Shown here one piece after another: positions 1-10,946 of a DNA stretch of 64,000 nt (positions within the stretch are counted from its first letter, which is position 1; each line of letters begins with the position of its first letter). The stretch comes from Neurospora tetrasperma FGSC 2508 (lineage: Eukaryota > Ascomycota > Sordariomycetes > Sordariales > Sordariaceae). The stretch spans positions 8,682,281 through 8,746,280 of the forward strand of contig NW_009799179.1 of assembly GCF_000213175.1 (NCBI RefSeq), written 5' to 3'. Position numbers and translations under genes: made by a program. The notes under the pieces are model-generated. The model ran no database searches, had not been told where the DNA came from, and worked only from the letters and a program-made list of their open reading frames with translations.

Positions 1-1591
1 GAATAGTGTTTGTTAAGAGGGGACAGAAGAGGGAAGAGGGACGACCGAGGAGATGGACTGCTCGCTCTTTCCCATCCCAATCTCACTATTGCTCTTTCTG
101 TCATACCCTCTGACCGTCCGGGTAGGGAAGGAACTCCAAGAAATGCACCATATGACGCTTCACTGCCTTACGTTTTGCTCACCAGCCTCTATGTACTTAT
201 TAACCACCACAGATGGAGTCGTGATTGTCTTTCTTTGTATGGAGAAAGAAGGTGCTTGAGTGCCTGATTTTACCTACTCGCCTATTTATCTAGTGAATCC
301 ATCGTTGACAACTCAGTGGTGAAATTTGAATACCAAGTGGAACGAAGCCATCAACTACCTCTCTCTCTCTCTATATACGCGCACCTTGCTTCCCCCTTCA
401 CCCTTACCACCACTCCGGACCCTCCCGATTCCAGGTCTAAGCTGACTTAACTCTCTCTCAACACGGCATTTTTTCTCGATATCTATCAGATAACTCCCGT
501 CAACCCACCCTCGCTTTGAAGAGAAAGAAAACTAAAAGCCACCAAAGCGGGGTCATCGGAGTCCCTCCAACGGAACCGGCCGACGTCACTGCACTCCGCC
601 TGTCTAATCAGGTGAAATCATCATTGTGCTACACGAACTTGCAGACCGAGGTTCACATTCGATCCCGGCAGGCAGGCACAACGGGACAATGTGTGGAGGC
701 ACGCGGTTAGAGAAGGAACGTACCTACTTAGCCGTGGGGGATACCAAAATTCAGGAGGGGAGTCAAATGAGTAGTAGTAAAGGTGAGTGAATTACATCAA
801 CATAGAAGGTACATAGAGGTAGATAGGTCCGTTTTCAACTCGGTTGGACTCTGTTGGCGGTCCATCAGTCTACTGAGATTGAATGAAAGAAAAACAAAAA
901 GAAAATTAAAAAAAAATCAAGGGGTGGAAGGGACAAAAGAAAAATAGAAAGAAAGAAAGACCACCTCTACATACCTGCCAATGCGCAGAATCAAACGCGT
1001 TATCTTCTGTTGTCGACTAAAGTCCACATGCGCATCCCACTGGCCCCAAAAAAACTTCACCGGCTCATGCGAACTGCGGCCAACCAGACTCTGACTCGGG
1101 CACAGGGGAAGGAAACCAACAGGAGGCACGGCGATATGTAGTGGTTGAGCCCGGTTGAGCTACCTGTGGGAAGAAAAAATCACATGTTATATGCTTATCC
1201 GTTCCGAGTTTGTTCGAATCATGTAGGGTAGGTTTGGATAGGTTCTGAATTCGGCTGGGCAGATTGGGACGTATAGAGTACCTAGGTATGCAAAAGCAAG
1301 GCGGTATCATCCATGGTATCTGGGGGATGGATTGGCTTGTGAATGGTATCACAAACCTGGGCGTAAGGATACGTGTGCAGGCGAGGGTACTTGGTTTCCC
1401 TAGACTTGCGTGTTTCGAGCTTCCTGTCACAGGACAAGTGTTTCACTGTCTCTTCTCATCGTCACAATATCTCTATTTTCTCTCACGGACAGTTCAAGAT
1501 TGAGCACAAATTACCCATCAACATGAAAACAAAGAATAAAAGGAAGAGATCCAGCAATTCATCAGTCATTGTGCAAGCAAAACACTTCCGC
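1..1591. other. Intergenic stretch, no supported gene
   Basis: No reading frame here has coding character. A short CT-rich run lies near 361-372 and an A/G-rich, GAAAG-type low-complexity tract near 887-960. The right part presumably holds the 3' untranslated region of the minus-strand transcription factor that ends at 1592. Confidence 0.5.
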
Positions 1592-4500
1592 TCAAGTCCA
1601 ATCTTCAACACCACCATCAGCAGCCCAATCCATAGTCATTGCAGCCCAGAGATCATTATACCCCATTCCCATGCCTGCTCCCATCCCCATATTGATAGTC
1701 ATACCACCCGTTCCCGACCCCATCCCTGGCATTACCCCCGGCGGCACATTACCACTCCCCTCAACCGAGATCTGTTGTTCACTTGCAATCTCATTCCTTG
1801 TCGTATCAATACTACCACCACTACCACTACTACCAAGACTATTCACACTCGGACTTCCCCCGAGCCCAGTAAATGTAGAGTTAAAAGCAAACGTCTCGTT
1901 CCAATAGGGGTAATAGGGCTCCAAACTGCCGTCCATCATTGGACATCCGGACACGTTTGTTGAGGGGATATGTAGGGTAGGCATGGGTGCTTGTCCCTGT
2001 AAGCTGTCTATTTCGAGAGGGAGCATGGAGCAGGAAAGGTCCATGCGGATGTCTAGGACTTCTTGTTGACTTTGGGAATGCTGGTGGTGGCGGGTGGTGG
2101 TGGACTGTGTTGGTAGTGTTGATGTTTGGAGGTGTCGATATTGGTCGTGCTGTTGCTGCTGAGTTAGTGGTAATTGTTGAGGGTGTACTTGATGATGCTC
2201 CCCCTGCTTCAAAGGAACATGATTATGAGGATTCCCTTCCTCACCAACCGCCTTCCCAGTGACAGGACAAACACTCACACCCGTAACAACACCAACATCG
2301 CCCATCCTCGTATCCTTATTCTTCCCTCTACCCGTTCCAGCCCCCTCCATCCTCGCAACTCGATTCTTAAACTTCCTGTTCAATACCGCAAAGACAACCT
2401 TGCTGGCACTCAACACATCCATCCCCTTAGTTGTCGGCATCGTCGCGGGGGTGAGGCCATTCCTACTATCTTTATCCATCTTTTCAGAGGTTGACGAGAT
2501 AGAAGTACCCAACCGACACAACCGATCCAGAAACCCTCCAAACTTCACCACCCTCCTCGCCGCATAATCATCCCACTCAGGACAAAACATGATGGGGAAA
2601 CTCATGCGGAACCCCAAGATGGTGCTCAAAATGAGACACCCCCAGCCGATCATGGAGAAGGCGTTGATTTCGTGTGCCGAAAGTGATAAAAAGTACTCGT
2701 AGTTCTGGTGGAGGGTGGGGATCAGGTTGAGAAGCCGGCTCCCGTCAACCCGGAAGGAAGGTGGGTCTTTTTCTAACCCTGGAAGCTTGACGGAGGGCAA
2801 CTTGAGTAAGGGGGCGCCTGTGAGGAAGAGACGGGTGAAGAGAGTTGTTATGCGGATTGAGGCTAATACGTAAGGTGGATGTCAGTTATGAAGGCAATGT
2901 GGCTGGAATGAAGGGAAAGGAAGGAAAGTGAAGGGGAAACTGAAAACGTACGTATTGATTGAAGATCAGAAGGCATCTTGACTTCCCATTCGTTTAGTTG
3001 GGCTTCCATGCCTTTGATGATCATCTCGATCTGGCTCTCGGTTGGTTGTGGAAGACCACCCGCACCCCTTTGCGGCTTACGTAGATCGTTTGTTTCTTCG
3101 CAGAGCTGTTGGAGACGAACTAGCCAGGGGAGGATGCGATCTCCCTTAGTTATGCTGTACTTCTCGAGGACGTCGCAGCATTTGGAGGTATAGCTAGTGA
3201 AGGACATGGACGGTGTGCGGTTCCATGATGTCGCGAAGCTAGTATTGTGTGTTAGACAACTGCGTAACGAGATGCCTGGCAGTGAATGACACCTACTTTG
3301 ACGCAACATAATACGTAGCCAAATAAGTTCTGATCTCCTCCAATCTTTGCGGACTTGGACCTCTCGGGCCAGTGAGCTCATCAACACCAGGATCTACATC
3401 CAGCTCCAGATCATTGACCATATCGACCGCCATCCGCACATACTGAAACGCCTGTCTGTTCTTCGGTCGAAGATGGAAGGGATACCTGGGCACGATCACT
3501 CATTAGTCACCATCACTCTTTTTTCCGTCTGAGCACCAGATGCATTACCATGTANNNNNNNNNNNNNNNNNNNNNNNNNNNNNNNNNNNNNNNNNNNNNN
3601 NNNNNNNNNNNNNNNNNNNNNNNNNNNNNNNNNNNNNNNNNNNNNNNNNNNNNNNNNNNNNNNNNNNNNNNNNNNNNNNNNNNNNNNNNNNNNNNNNNNN
3701 NNNNNNNNNNNNNNNNNNNNNNNNNNNNNNNNNNNNNNNNNNNNNNNNNNNNNNNNNNNNNNNNNNNNNNNNNNNNNNNNNNNNNNNNNNNNNNNNNNNN
3801 NNNNNNNNNNNNNNNNNNNNNNNNNNNNNNNNNNNNNNNNNNNNNNNNNNNNNNNNNNNNNNNNNNNNNNNNNNNNNNNNNNNNNNNNNNNNNNNNNNNN
3901 NNNNNNNNNNNNNNNNNNNNNNNNNNNNNNNNNNNNNNNNNNNNNNNNNNNNNNNNNNNNNNNNNNNNNNNNNNNNNNNNNNNNNNNNNNNNNNNNNNNN
4001 NNNNNNNNNNNNNNNNNNNNNNNNNNNNNNNNNNNNNNNNNNNNNNNNNNNNNNNNNNNNNNNNNNNNNNNNNNNNNNNNNNNNNNNNNNNNNNNNNNNN
4101 NNNNNNNNNNNNNNNNNNNNNNNNNNNNNNNNNNNNNNNNNNNNNNNNNNNNNNNNNNNNNNNNNNNNNNNNNNNNNNNNNNNNNNNNNNNNNNNNNNNN
4201 NNNNNNNNNNNNNNNNNNNNNNNNNNNNNNNNNNNNNNNNNNNNNNNNNNNNNNNNNNNNNNNNNNNNNNNNNNNNNNNNNNNNNNNNNNNNNNNNNNNN
4301 NNNNNNNNNNNNNNNNNNNNNNNNNNNNNNNNNNNNNNNNNNNNNNNNNNNNNNNNNNNNNNNNNNNNNNNNNNNNNNNNNNNNNNNNNNNNNNNNNNNN
4401 NNNNNNNNNNNNNNNNNNNNNNNNNNNNNNCTACACCAAGCAACATAAACCGCCAACCCCTGCAATAATTCGAGACTCCTCTCTCCCCCCGCCACGAACT

Positions 4501-5833
4501 TGAGCCCCAAAATCTTCCTAAACTCCTCATCGTACAAACTATGACCCTGCAATGTCCGCGTACTGCTCGCCGCCGCCAACATAGCCAGCAGCACGAACGG
4601 CCTCTCCCTTGCTAGGGACGCCACCGTCGCTTCTTCCAGTTCCGCCTTCACCTCCTCCTTCTCGTTGTTATTGTAGACGACATGATCAATCAACACACAA
4701 GGAAAATGCCACAACATGACGTTCCTAAAGGTGTCCAATAGTCGTGAAGCGGAGTCGACGTTGAATTGTGGTTGGACTGAGAGGGAGGCGAGGGATCTGC
4801 TGCTTCCGCCCAGTCCCAGTCCTGCTCCCTGCCCTGCCATTCTGGTGTTCCCCTTTCCACTCCTGAACCCACCCCCAGAAGCAGACGTAGAACTACTCTC
4901 CGGTGTAGCAGCCGATGCTCCCACGGGCAAGGAGCTAGCATGGCTCGCATGGCTAGAGACTACCGACCCTACTGGCTCGCCGTCAGATCCATAATCGTAG
5001 TCGCAGTCGTGGGTACCGTCGTCCCCCTCGGAGTCGATCCCGGTGTTGAGGTCGGGGCAAATGTGATCCATAAACCCTTCGTGGTTGAGACGGAGAGACT
5101 CCAAGCTGATGGCTATGTCGACGGAGGCGGTGGGGATGGGGACGTCGATGGTGAAGGTACGGGAAGGACCGGGGGGTGGGCTGGAGAGGGAAGATTGTTT
5201 TTGGAGGGAGGAGGGGTTTGAAGTTTTGGATGTGGTCTTAGCTGTTGTTGATGTTTTGGAGTTGGAGTTGGTCTTGCTGGTTGTTGTTGTGGAGTTTTGG
5301 TCGGCGTTTCTATGAGGGGAAGAAGGGGGTGTAAGTGTGGGAAGAGCTTTTTGGGGAGATGTCTAAGGAATTTCAGGAAAGGGTAGATACTTAGGTTGGA
5401 CGAGTATTTGGGAAGTTAACTATATGTGTGTGGAAGGGTGAGTTAAGGGAAAAAGAAGGAATAGAGGACCTACATCCTCGACCCTCTAGGCCGTCTTTTT
5501 CTGGGACCAGTCTTGAAGATACACTCTCGTTTGGAAGCCAAGCACCTGAACCATACCCGATGGATTCCAAACGTTAGCGGCTATATAAAAATCGCTGTCT
5601 GAGAACCAATCCGAAGAAGAAGGAGGAGGGAAAAAAAGAAAAAAAAAAAAAAAAAAAAGAAGGCGAAGGCCGCATTGCGAGCAATCATAAATTCATACAC
5701 CAACCAACCTTTTACATATCCCCACTTGACTGCTCTCCTGACACTTAACTTTAGCAAACCTGCAAGCCTCACAAGCATTGGCAACACGGGGTCGAAGAGG
5801 AGCCACTTCTTTTTGTGGTTGTTGTTGTTCCAT
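1592..5833 (-). CDS. Zn(II)2Cys6 fungal transcription factor
   Basis: DNA-binding transcription regulator acting in the nucleus; target genes unknown. My model has coding exons 5833-5709, 5545-5474, 5309-4437, 3485-3297, 3238-2952 and 2862-1592, 938 codons in one frame, with GT..AG introns. Residues 21-50 form a complete binuclear zinc cluster (Cys 21, 24, 31, 40, 43, 50; spacing 2-6-8-2-6), split by intron 1, followed by a basic stretch. The middle part (motifs LLQGL..VYVAW|YPFHLRPKNRQ and SWNRTPSMSFTSYTSKCCDVLE) is typical of the fungal-specific regulatory region of these factors. The last 250 residues are Gln/Ser/Gly/Met-rich and may be an activation region. The assembly gap 3555-4430 lies inside the fourth exon boundary's intron, so the protein may be complete. 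I chose the ATG at 5833; an in-frame ATG at 5890 would add 19 residues. Family certain, exact start and gap content uncertain. Confidence 0.85.
3555..4430. other. Assembly gap (876 N)
   Basis: A run of unknown bases. It lies between a GTGTAG donor-like end of exon 3 of the transcription factor (donor at 4436) and the CAG acceptor at 3486-3488 of the next exon. The size may be an estimate. Confidence 0.99.
5546..5708 (-). other. Intron 1 of the zinc-cluster gene, with a long homopolymer
   Basis: The intron splits codon 42 (Arg, in the fourth-to-fifth cysteine spacer of the zinc cluster). On the plus strand it carries an A-run of about 20 bases at about 5640-5658, which is a T-run in the sense strand. 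Slippage here would not alter the protein. Confidence 0.7.
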
Positions 5834-6402
5834 GTTTCCTTCCGGGGGAGGTGAGAAAAGTAGTTGACAGTTTCTGTTTGAAACAAACAAGTTGTGGTAA
5901 ATGCCTCGATCGGTCGGGTTTAGTTTGTTGACGATCGGGTCGGGTGAGCCAACTGAAATGGCTTAAGAGATATTATGGTTGATGGAAGGATATGCTAACC
6001 TCCGAAGCCTCTCGGCATTTAAAGTGAGCTTTGGTGTGTGAACTGTTTCGTGGTATCGTTGGCAATGGTAGGTGACCAATTGGGAATCTCGCAAGTAGTG
6101 TACTCCGTTGTGTGCTGCGTGTCATGTCGCAATGTGCCGAGTCCGAGGAACACAGGGGGCGAGTCTGCCGCTGAATGGATGTGGAGGATTTTGGAGGAGA
6201 TCAAAGAGGAGCCAAGGAGGAACCTGGATGTCGATGGTTCTTGGTTTCCGAAGGGTCACGGAGGTTGAATGTGGAGAAATGTGACTTGTGGGGGAGACAC
6301 GAAAGTTGATGGAGACGGTGAGGAGGATTGACCATTGAGATTCAGTGATCATCATGTAGTGGCGACCCTCTGTCACACCCTCCGAACTCTAGGGGGTCCC
6401 TA
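5834..6402. other. Intergenic: upstream region of the transcription factor
   Basis: Holds the 5' flank of the minus-strand zinc-cluster gene. Open frames exist but none resembles a known protein or shows splice structure. A MITE follows at 6403. Confidence 0.4.
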
Positions 6403-6557
6403 CACCTCTGCCGGCATTTACTTTGTTAGCGCGGTACCTCCATCTTACAGAATTTCGCTAGTTGGTCGCGGGTATACCAATAATCTTCTGTAGGAAAAAT
6501 AAAGTTATCGCCACTTGCAAGAGAACCACGCTAACAAAGTAAATGCCTGCAGAGGTG
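6403..6557. mobile_element. 155-bp MITE, copy 1
   Basis: A miniature inverted-repeat element. The outer 29 bases at each end are inverted repeats with one mismatch (CACCTCTGCC... versus CACCTCTGCA...), and weaker pairing continues to about 37 bases. It is flanked by TA on both sides (6401-6402, 6558-6559), the classic Tc1/mariner target duplication. It has no coding capacity. It is identical in length to copy 2 at 10792 and differs from it at three positions by my reading. It lies between the transcription factor and the next gene, so it may affect the 5' or 3' regions only. Confidence 0.85.
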
Positions 6558-6559
6558 TA

Positions 6560-7128
6560 TTATTTTTGTTCAGTCTCTCCACGTCAACAACTTAGCTCCC
6601 GCCTTGGCATATGGCACTGCCCTGATCATCAGTAGAGTTAGCACAGCCCTACAGGGCGGTGATGGTGTCATTATTAAACATGCCCGTTCATCGACATCAA
6701 CGAATGCTGCTCGTTGAATTCCAAAGGGGCATCAATAGACATTATCGAATAAAAGGCATATCACCATCGGCTTCACACGACGGTGAGCTTAAATGTACAA
6801 GAGCCATCCACTTGGCTAGCCCAATCGTACTCCCAACTACACTACAATACACTGCCGTTACACTTCTCCGTCCGGACGTGCCACCAAAGTAACTCAGGTC
6901 CGAAAGCTCATGCCCATCCCGTCGCTATGTCCGCCAAGCCATTGGGTATTCTTTTCGACACACCTTGCCATCATAAACCATGCTCGCAAGAACCACGCTT
7001 GCGAGAGTGAATGAGAGGAAATAAAATAAGGCAAGAAAAAAAAGGACCGGTATGGCCACTGAAGTCATCACAACGATCATCCCAACGAGTCGCTTCATCA
7101 CACTCATTATCCATGCAAATCGAATCAT
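6560..7128. other. Intergenic, 3' flank of the 728-aa gene
   Basis: No supported gene. Probably contains the 3' untranslated region of the minus-strand gene ending at 7129. Confidence 0.4.
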
Positions 7129-9315
7129 TCAACAAGCCGTCTCCTCAGCGCACCTCACCAGCTCGCAAAGCGTTCTCAACAGGAACGGATCCAGCGTCAC
7201 CGTCTCCTTTGGCGACAGCGCTTCGCCCTCCACCATACCCTCCCCAGTAGTAAGCTTCAGCGTCGTAACTAAACGAGCGATGCACCTTGCCAACCCGGCA
7301 TGGATATCCCTTAGGGCAGTCAAGTCGCAACCAGCGCCATTGCCACTGCCGCTGCTGATCAATACCTTTGGCACACCTCGTTTTTCGCTGTCCCCGATGA
7401 AGGGACGGCTGAAACCGCCGTCTCTGGAAGAGTAGAGCGCGCCGGAGGAGAAATTTACTGCTGCTTCGTCATTCATGCCGAGGATGCTCTCTGCTTTTCT
7501 GGGAATACGGCGCACGTTGTTGTCTGAGCGGCGCGTCGGGCTGGAAGGGTTGCGTTGGACGCTGTTGGCCTCTTTGGGAGCATGTGAAGATATGTTGGGT
7601 AGGGGAGGACAGAGGGTGCCGATGTAGTTGTAGGCGATTAGATGCGCGTAGAGGGCGTCGCAGAGGTGGTCGGTACCGGTGGGGAAGATATTTTTGATGG
7701 GCGCCCAATCGGGGACACCAGAGGGTTTGGTTGCTCTCGGCTCCGGATAGGTATTTCCGGTCAAGTCATGGGCGTAGCTTGCGAATCTTTTGTTGTTGCG
7801 CCGGCTTTGCATTAGGTTGGGAAGGTTCCAGCGCTTGCGTGACTTGACGTTGGGGCTAGAGAAGGTGAAGACCGACTCGTTGTCGTCATCGTCGACACTG
7901 TTGCCGGGCTTTCTAATCTGGTATCTGAGCTTTCTAGAGTACGTCCGTATCGTCTCGATGGACAGGCTGGAGGTGAGCAATGTGGTTTCTGGAAAACACG
8001 AGGTTGAGATGCGTAGAGTGTTCAGCACATCCGCAGGCAAGGGAACACCAGCCAGGGGACTGTTTGGAACGAAACTAGGAGCCCGAACACGGCCGACCGC
8101 TGGCTCCGTATGCGATCGAATCCAGTCTTGAAGGTGCCCAGCCGAGGGCTTCACATTTAACCTTGAGCGTAGATCCTGGACGCTGTCCCCCGAAGGCCGT
8201 TCATCCCTCACACTTTCCTTCCTGTTCACTCCAACCTCCTCAGGCAACGTCTGCGAGTGCGGAACCTTCTTGTTTATATACAGCTCAAGTGACGGCCTTT
8301 TGGAGGCATCGATGATCGTCCTGCCTCCGGGTGTCGAAAGTACTGGCAACGTAGGAGAAGGGGGTAGCGTTATACCCCTTGTCTGGACAATGCTATCCTG
8401 TAAACTGTCCGCATCGCTGGCGAGCCCTTCCTGTTGACAGAATGCCGGTACCGCTGGGGGACTCTGAACATGGAGTCGTCTTAGGGATGACTTTCTTTTG
8501 GGCACAACTGGCGGATGGATGTCAATTATGCGAGGCTTTCCTATGCAAGACTGTCCGGAAGATGTGCGCGGACGATCCCCGTTCTCAGTCAAGTGCACCG
8601 GCAATGCCACTGGGACTGCATTCGGGAAAGGTGTCGTCGGCGAACTAGGAGAGGATGGCACATCCTTGCCGAGAATCGTGTCGTTAAATCCACGGGCTGT
8701 TTGCGGCCGAGGGGGCACATAACGGTCGTTGACCATGTCGGGCTCTTCTGATCCTGACATCGGGTCTGGCTCATCATCGAACCACGTTCCTTGGCGGTTG
8801 GGAGTCGGTTTCGATGAAGTGGAAGAGGGGGAGTGGGGCTTGCTCGAAAATGGCGAAGAGCTGCGACCGGAGATCGAGGTAGTGGTTGTGACCACTGATT
8901 GCTGGCGGGTTCTGATCGAAGGTGGCATCATCTCTACGGATGAATCACTGGAGGTGTCAGAGGAGTCGTCTGCGGCCCCAAATTGCTCATGGTACCGGGG
9001 CATGCCTGCCGCCAATCTGCGCTCCGTGCCCTCGTGAAGCGATTGCCGGACACTCTGAGGGGCCACAGATTTGTAATGGGATGAGGTGCGAGAGGAGGTT
9101 CGGCGGTGGTGGAGGTTTGGTCCCTGCCCTTGGATTGTCATTTGGTCTGATGTTCGATATGGATAGTCCCCATCCACGTGGGTCGCTGCTGCGAGACCTT
9201 GGCATGGGTAACCGGCGGTCATAGACTTGGTGTTGAAGAAAACCTCGGATTCCTCCAAGCTCTGGACAAGGAGCTCGGGGAAGTTAAAGTCTTTGAACTG
9301 CGTCTCAACCTCCAT
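7129..9315 (-). CDS. Uncharacterised 728-aa Ser/Pro-rich fungal protein
   Basis: Single long exon of 729 codons on the minus strand. I took the first ATG at 9315 (MEVETQFKDFNFPELL...); the frame stays open upstream to about 9414 but only with a TTG there, so an upstream exon is possible. The first 330 residues are low-complexity, rich in Ser, Thr, Pro and Arg, with acidic DDSSDTSSDSS-like patches, as in disordered phosphoproteins. The more ordered C-terminal third includes a segment around SGVPDWAPIKNIFPTGTDHLCDALYAHLIAYNYIGTLCPPLP and a final helical part (DLTALRDIHAGLARCIARLVTTLKLT). I do not recognise a named domain. Conservation of such a C-terminal region among Sordariomycetes is my impression, not checked. 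No signal peptide or membrane segment seen. Confidence 0.7.
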   Translation of the reverse strand: MEVETQFKDFNFPELLVQSLEESEVFFNTKSMTAGYPCQGLAAATHVDGDYPYRTSDQMTIQGQGPNLHHRRTSSRTSSHYKSVAPQSVRQSLHEGTERRLAAGMPRYHEQFGAADDSSDTSSDSSVEMMPPSIRTRQQSVVTTTTSISGRSSSPFSSKPHSPSSTSSKPTPNRQGTWFDDEPDPMSGSEEPDMVNDRYVPPRPQTARGFNDTILGKDVPSSPSSPTTPFPNAVPVALPVHLTENGDRPRTSSGQSCIGKPRIIDIHPPVVPKRKSSLRRLHVQSPPAVPAFCQQEGLASDADSLQDSIVQTRGITLPPSPTLPVLSTPGGRTIIDASKRPSLELYINKKVPHSQTLPEEVGVNRKESVRDERPSGDSVQDLRSRLNVKPSAGHLQDWIRSHTEPAVGRVRAPSFVPNSPLAGVPLPADVLNTLRISTSCFPETTLLTSSLSIETIRTYSRKLRYQIRKPGNSVDDDDNESVFTFSSPNVKSRKRWNLPNLMQSRRNNKRFASYAHDLTGNTYPEPRATKPSGVPDWAPIKNIFPTGTDHLCDALYAHLIAYNYIGTLCPPLPNISSHAPKEANSVQRNPSSPTRRSDNNVRRIPRKAESILGMNDEAAVNFSSGALYSSRDGGFSRPFIGDSEKRGVPKVLISSGSGNGAGCDLTALRDIHAGLARCIARLVTTLKLTTGEGMVEGEALSPKETVTLDPFLLRTLCELVRCAEETAC

Positions 9316-10791
9316 TATGATAGCTGTGCCGGGGAAAGAAGTCGAAAAGGGTTTGGTGGCGGATTGTCTTGACGACACCGGACGAGAAGAACCTTGAAAT
9401 GGACCGGACGTCAACCGAAGGGAAGAAGCAGAAGCTTAGCTGCCACCTCTGTCCGCCACCTTGTCAATACAGGATGCAGGTCGCAGGAAGGACGCAGGAC
9501 GAGCAACTCGTGGTCAAGTCAGATCGTTGTTGGGGTTAAGTGAAGTGGTCATGGATCCCTGCGCTGATCGCCTGTTGATATGATGCCGGGGCATATCCCT
9601 GCCACGGCGAAGGGAGCTTGCCTCGTACAAGAGCGCGTACGGTGTTGGAAGGTATGGGCGCTGGGTGGAAGTGGATGGGAGACGGTGATTAGTGTGACGG
9701 TGACACCGGGTTCTAGCAGAAATGCCGATACACCAAGTCTGCCGTGTAATGATTTGGAACAGTCCTTCCAATCCCGCCTCTAACAGCGAAACAAGCTAGA
9801 CAGTGGCCTACCAGATAAAGTTAGAAAGATAAGCAACTGAGTGGTCAAGAAAGGTCGGGGTGAGCAATCGCAAACCAAGCGGACATGACGTTGCGGGGCA
9901 GTCGCTTTTTCTTTGGGGGAAGACCGCAACTGACGAGCGTCATTCGCATAGAATGTTTGGGTACCGAACAACATGGGTCATCGTGTTGGACTTACACTAT
10001 ATAACGTTGAGTTTCATGTGGTGATACCCGGCGCTGTCAAAACAGTTAAGCCGACATAGCGTAGCAGATTCGAGTAAGACAGTGAGTGGATGGAATGGCG
10101 CCCTTGGTTCCCAACACGCGAGGGATCGAGAAGGTGTCTAGAGCCGAGACAGTGATATAGATGACGAAGACACTGCGTGTGCCCTGAGAGCGCGGACACG
10201 AGATCGCTGTTATATGGAACCTTGATGGAGGAGCTGTGGCCGGCTTACGGCCATTGAAAACAAGAACAGGAAATGTTCCGTTGTGTTGTGGCTTATCTTG
10301 TCCGCAGCGAAATACTGAGGCCAGCGAGCTAGACAAGAAAAAGAAAGGAGATAGTGGCCAACAATTGGAGGCGTAATCAGGCGTACTGTGAAGGTCGCGA
10401 TGCAGGGGCAAGATAGTAGCACGAACTGGTATCCAGCTCACATCGACGAACTCTTGCGTGAGCTTTCCACTTGGCCGTCGGCGGCAGACATGAAAAGTTA
10501 TCAATCACGGACGGATAGACACAGGTACCGCGTCTTGGATACCCGTCAGTTCAACCAAGCCAGCCATATCGTCCTAGCATAGGTGTCGCCGAGGGAAATT
10601 CAAGGGTGAAGCAGCCACTTCCCGAATAATATTTCGTGTTCACCGTGACATGATGGCATATTAATGGCTTTTTCCTGTCCGGATAGTGTCTTTCTTGTCT
10701 GCTCCAGACTTGACTGTGAGTGGAGTTGGTGGGCGGAGGCTATTCGCACGAGCCATGAGGTGTGCGTCAGTCAACATAAATCAGATATTTT
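9316..10791. other. Intergenic stretch, nothing firm
   Basis: Upstream flank of the 728-aa gene. Several short frames on both strands, none with splice-consistent extension or recognisable protein character. Confidence 0.4.
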
Positions 10792-10946
10792 CACCTCTGC
10801 CGGCATTTACTTTGTTAGCGCGGTACCTCCACCTTACAGAATTTTGCTAGTTGGTCGCGGGTATACCAATAATCTTCTGTAGGAAAAATAAAGTTATCGC
10901 CACTTGCAAGTGAACCACGCTAACAAAGTAAATGCCTGCAGAGGTG
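10792..10946. mobile_element. 155-bp MITE, copy 2
   Basis: Same element and orientation as the copy at 6403-6557, with the same inverted ends and three single-base differences, two of them C/T. The flanks read TT on each side (10790-10791, 10947-10948) instead of TA, so either the target duplication is two bases without strict TA preference or the TA was lost. At 155 bp it is below the length that RIP usually detects, which would explain why the two copies remain about 98% identical. Confidence 0.85.

Noticed and set aside
10-267. Two overlapping plus-strand frames at the window start
   Set aside because: No homology by eye, overlapping in different phases, no splice context.
3549-3554. Small coding end (TACATG before GTAATG) just left of the N run as a separate exon of the transcription factor
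   Set aside because: It is frame-compatible only if the gap is coding; direct splicing from 4437 to 3485 restores a conserved motif and is simpler.
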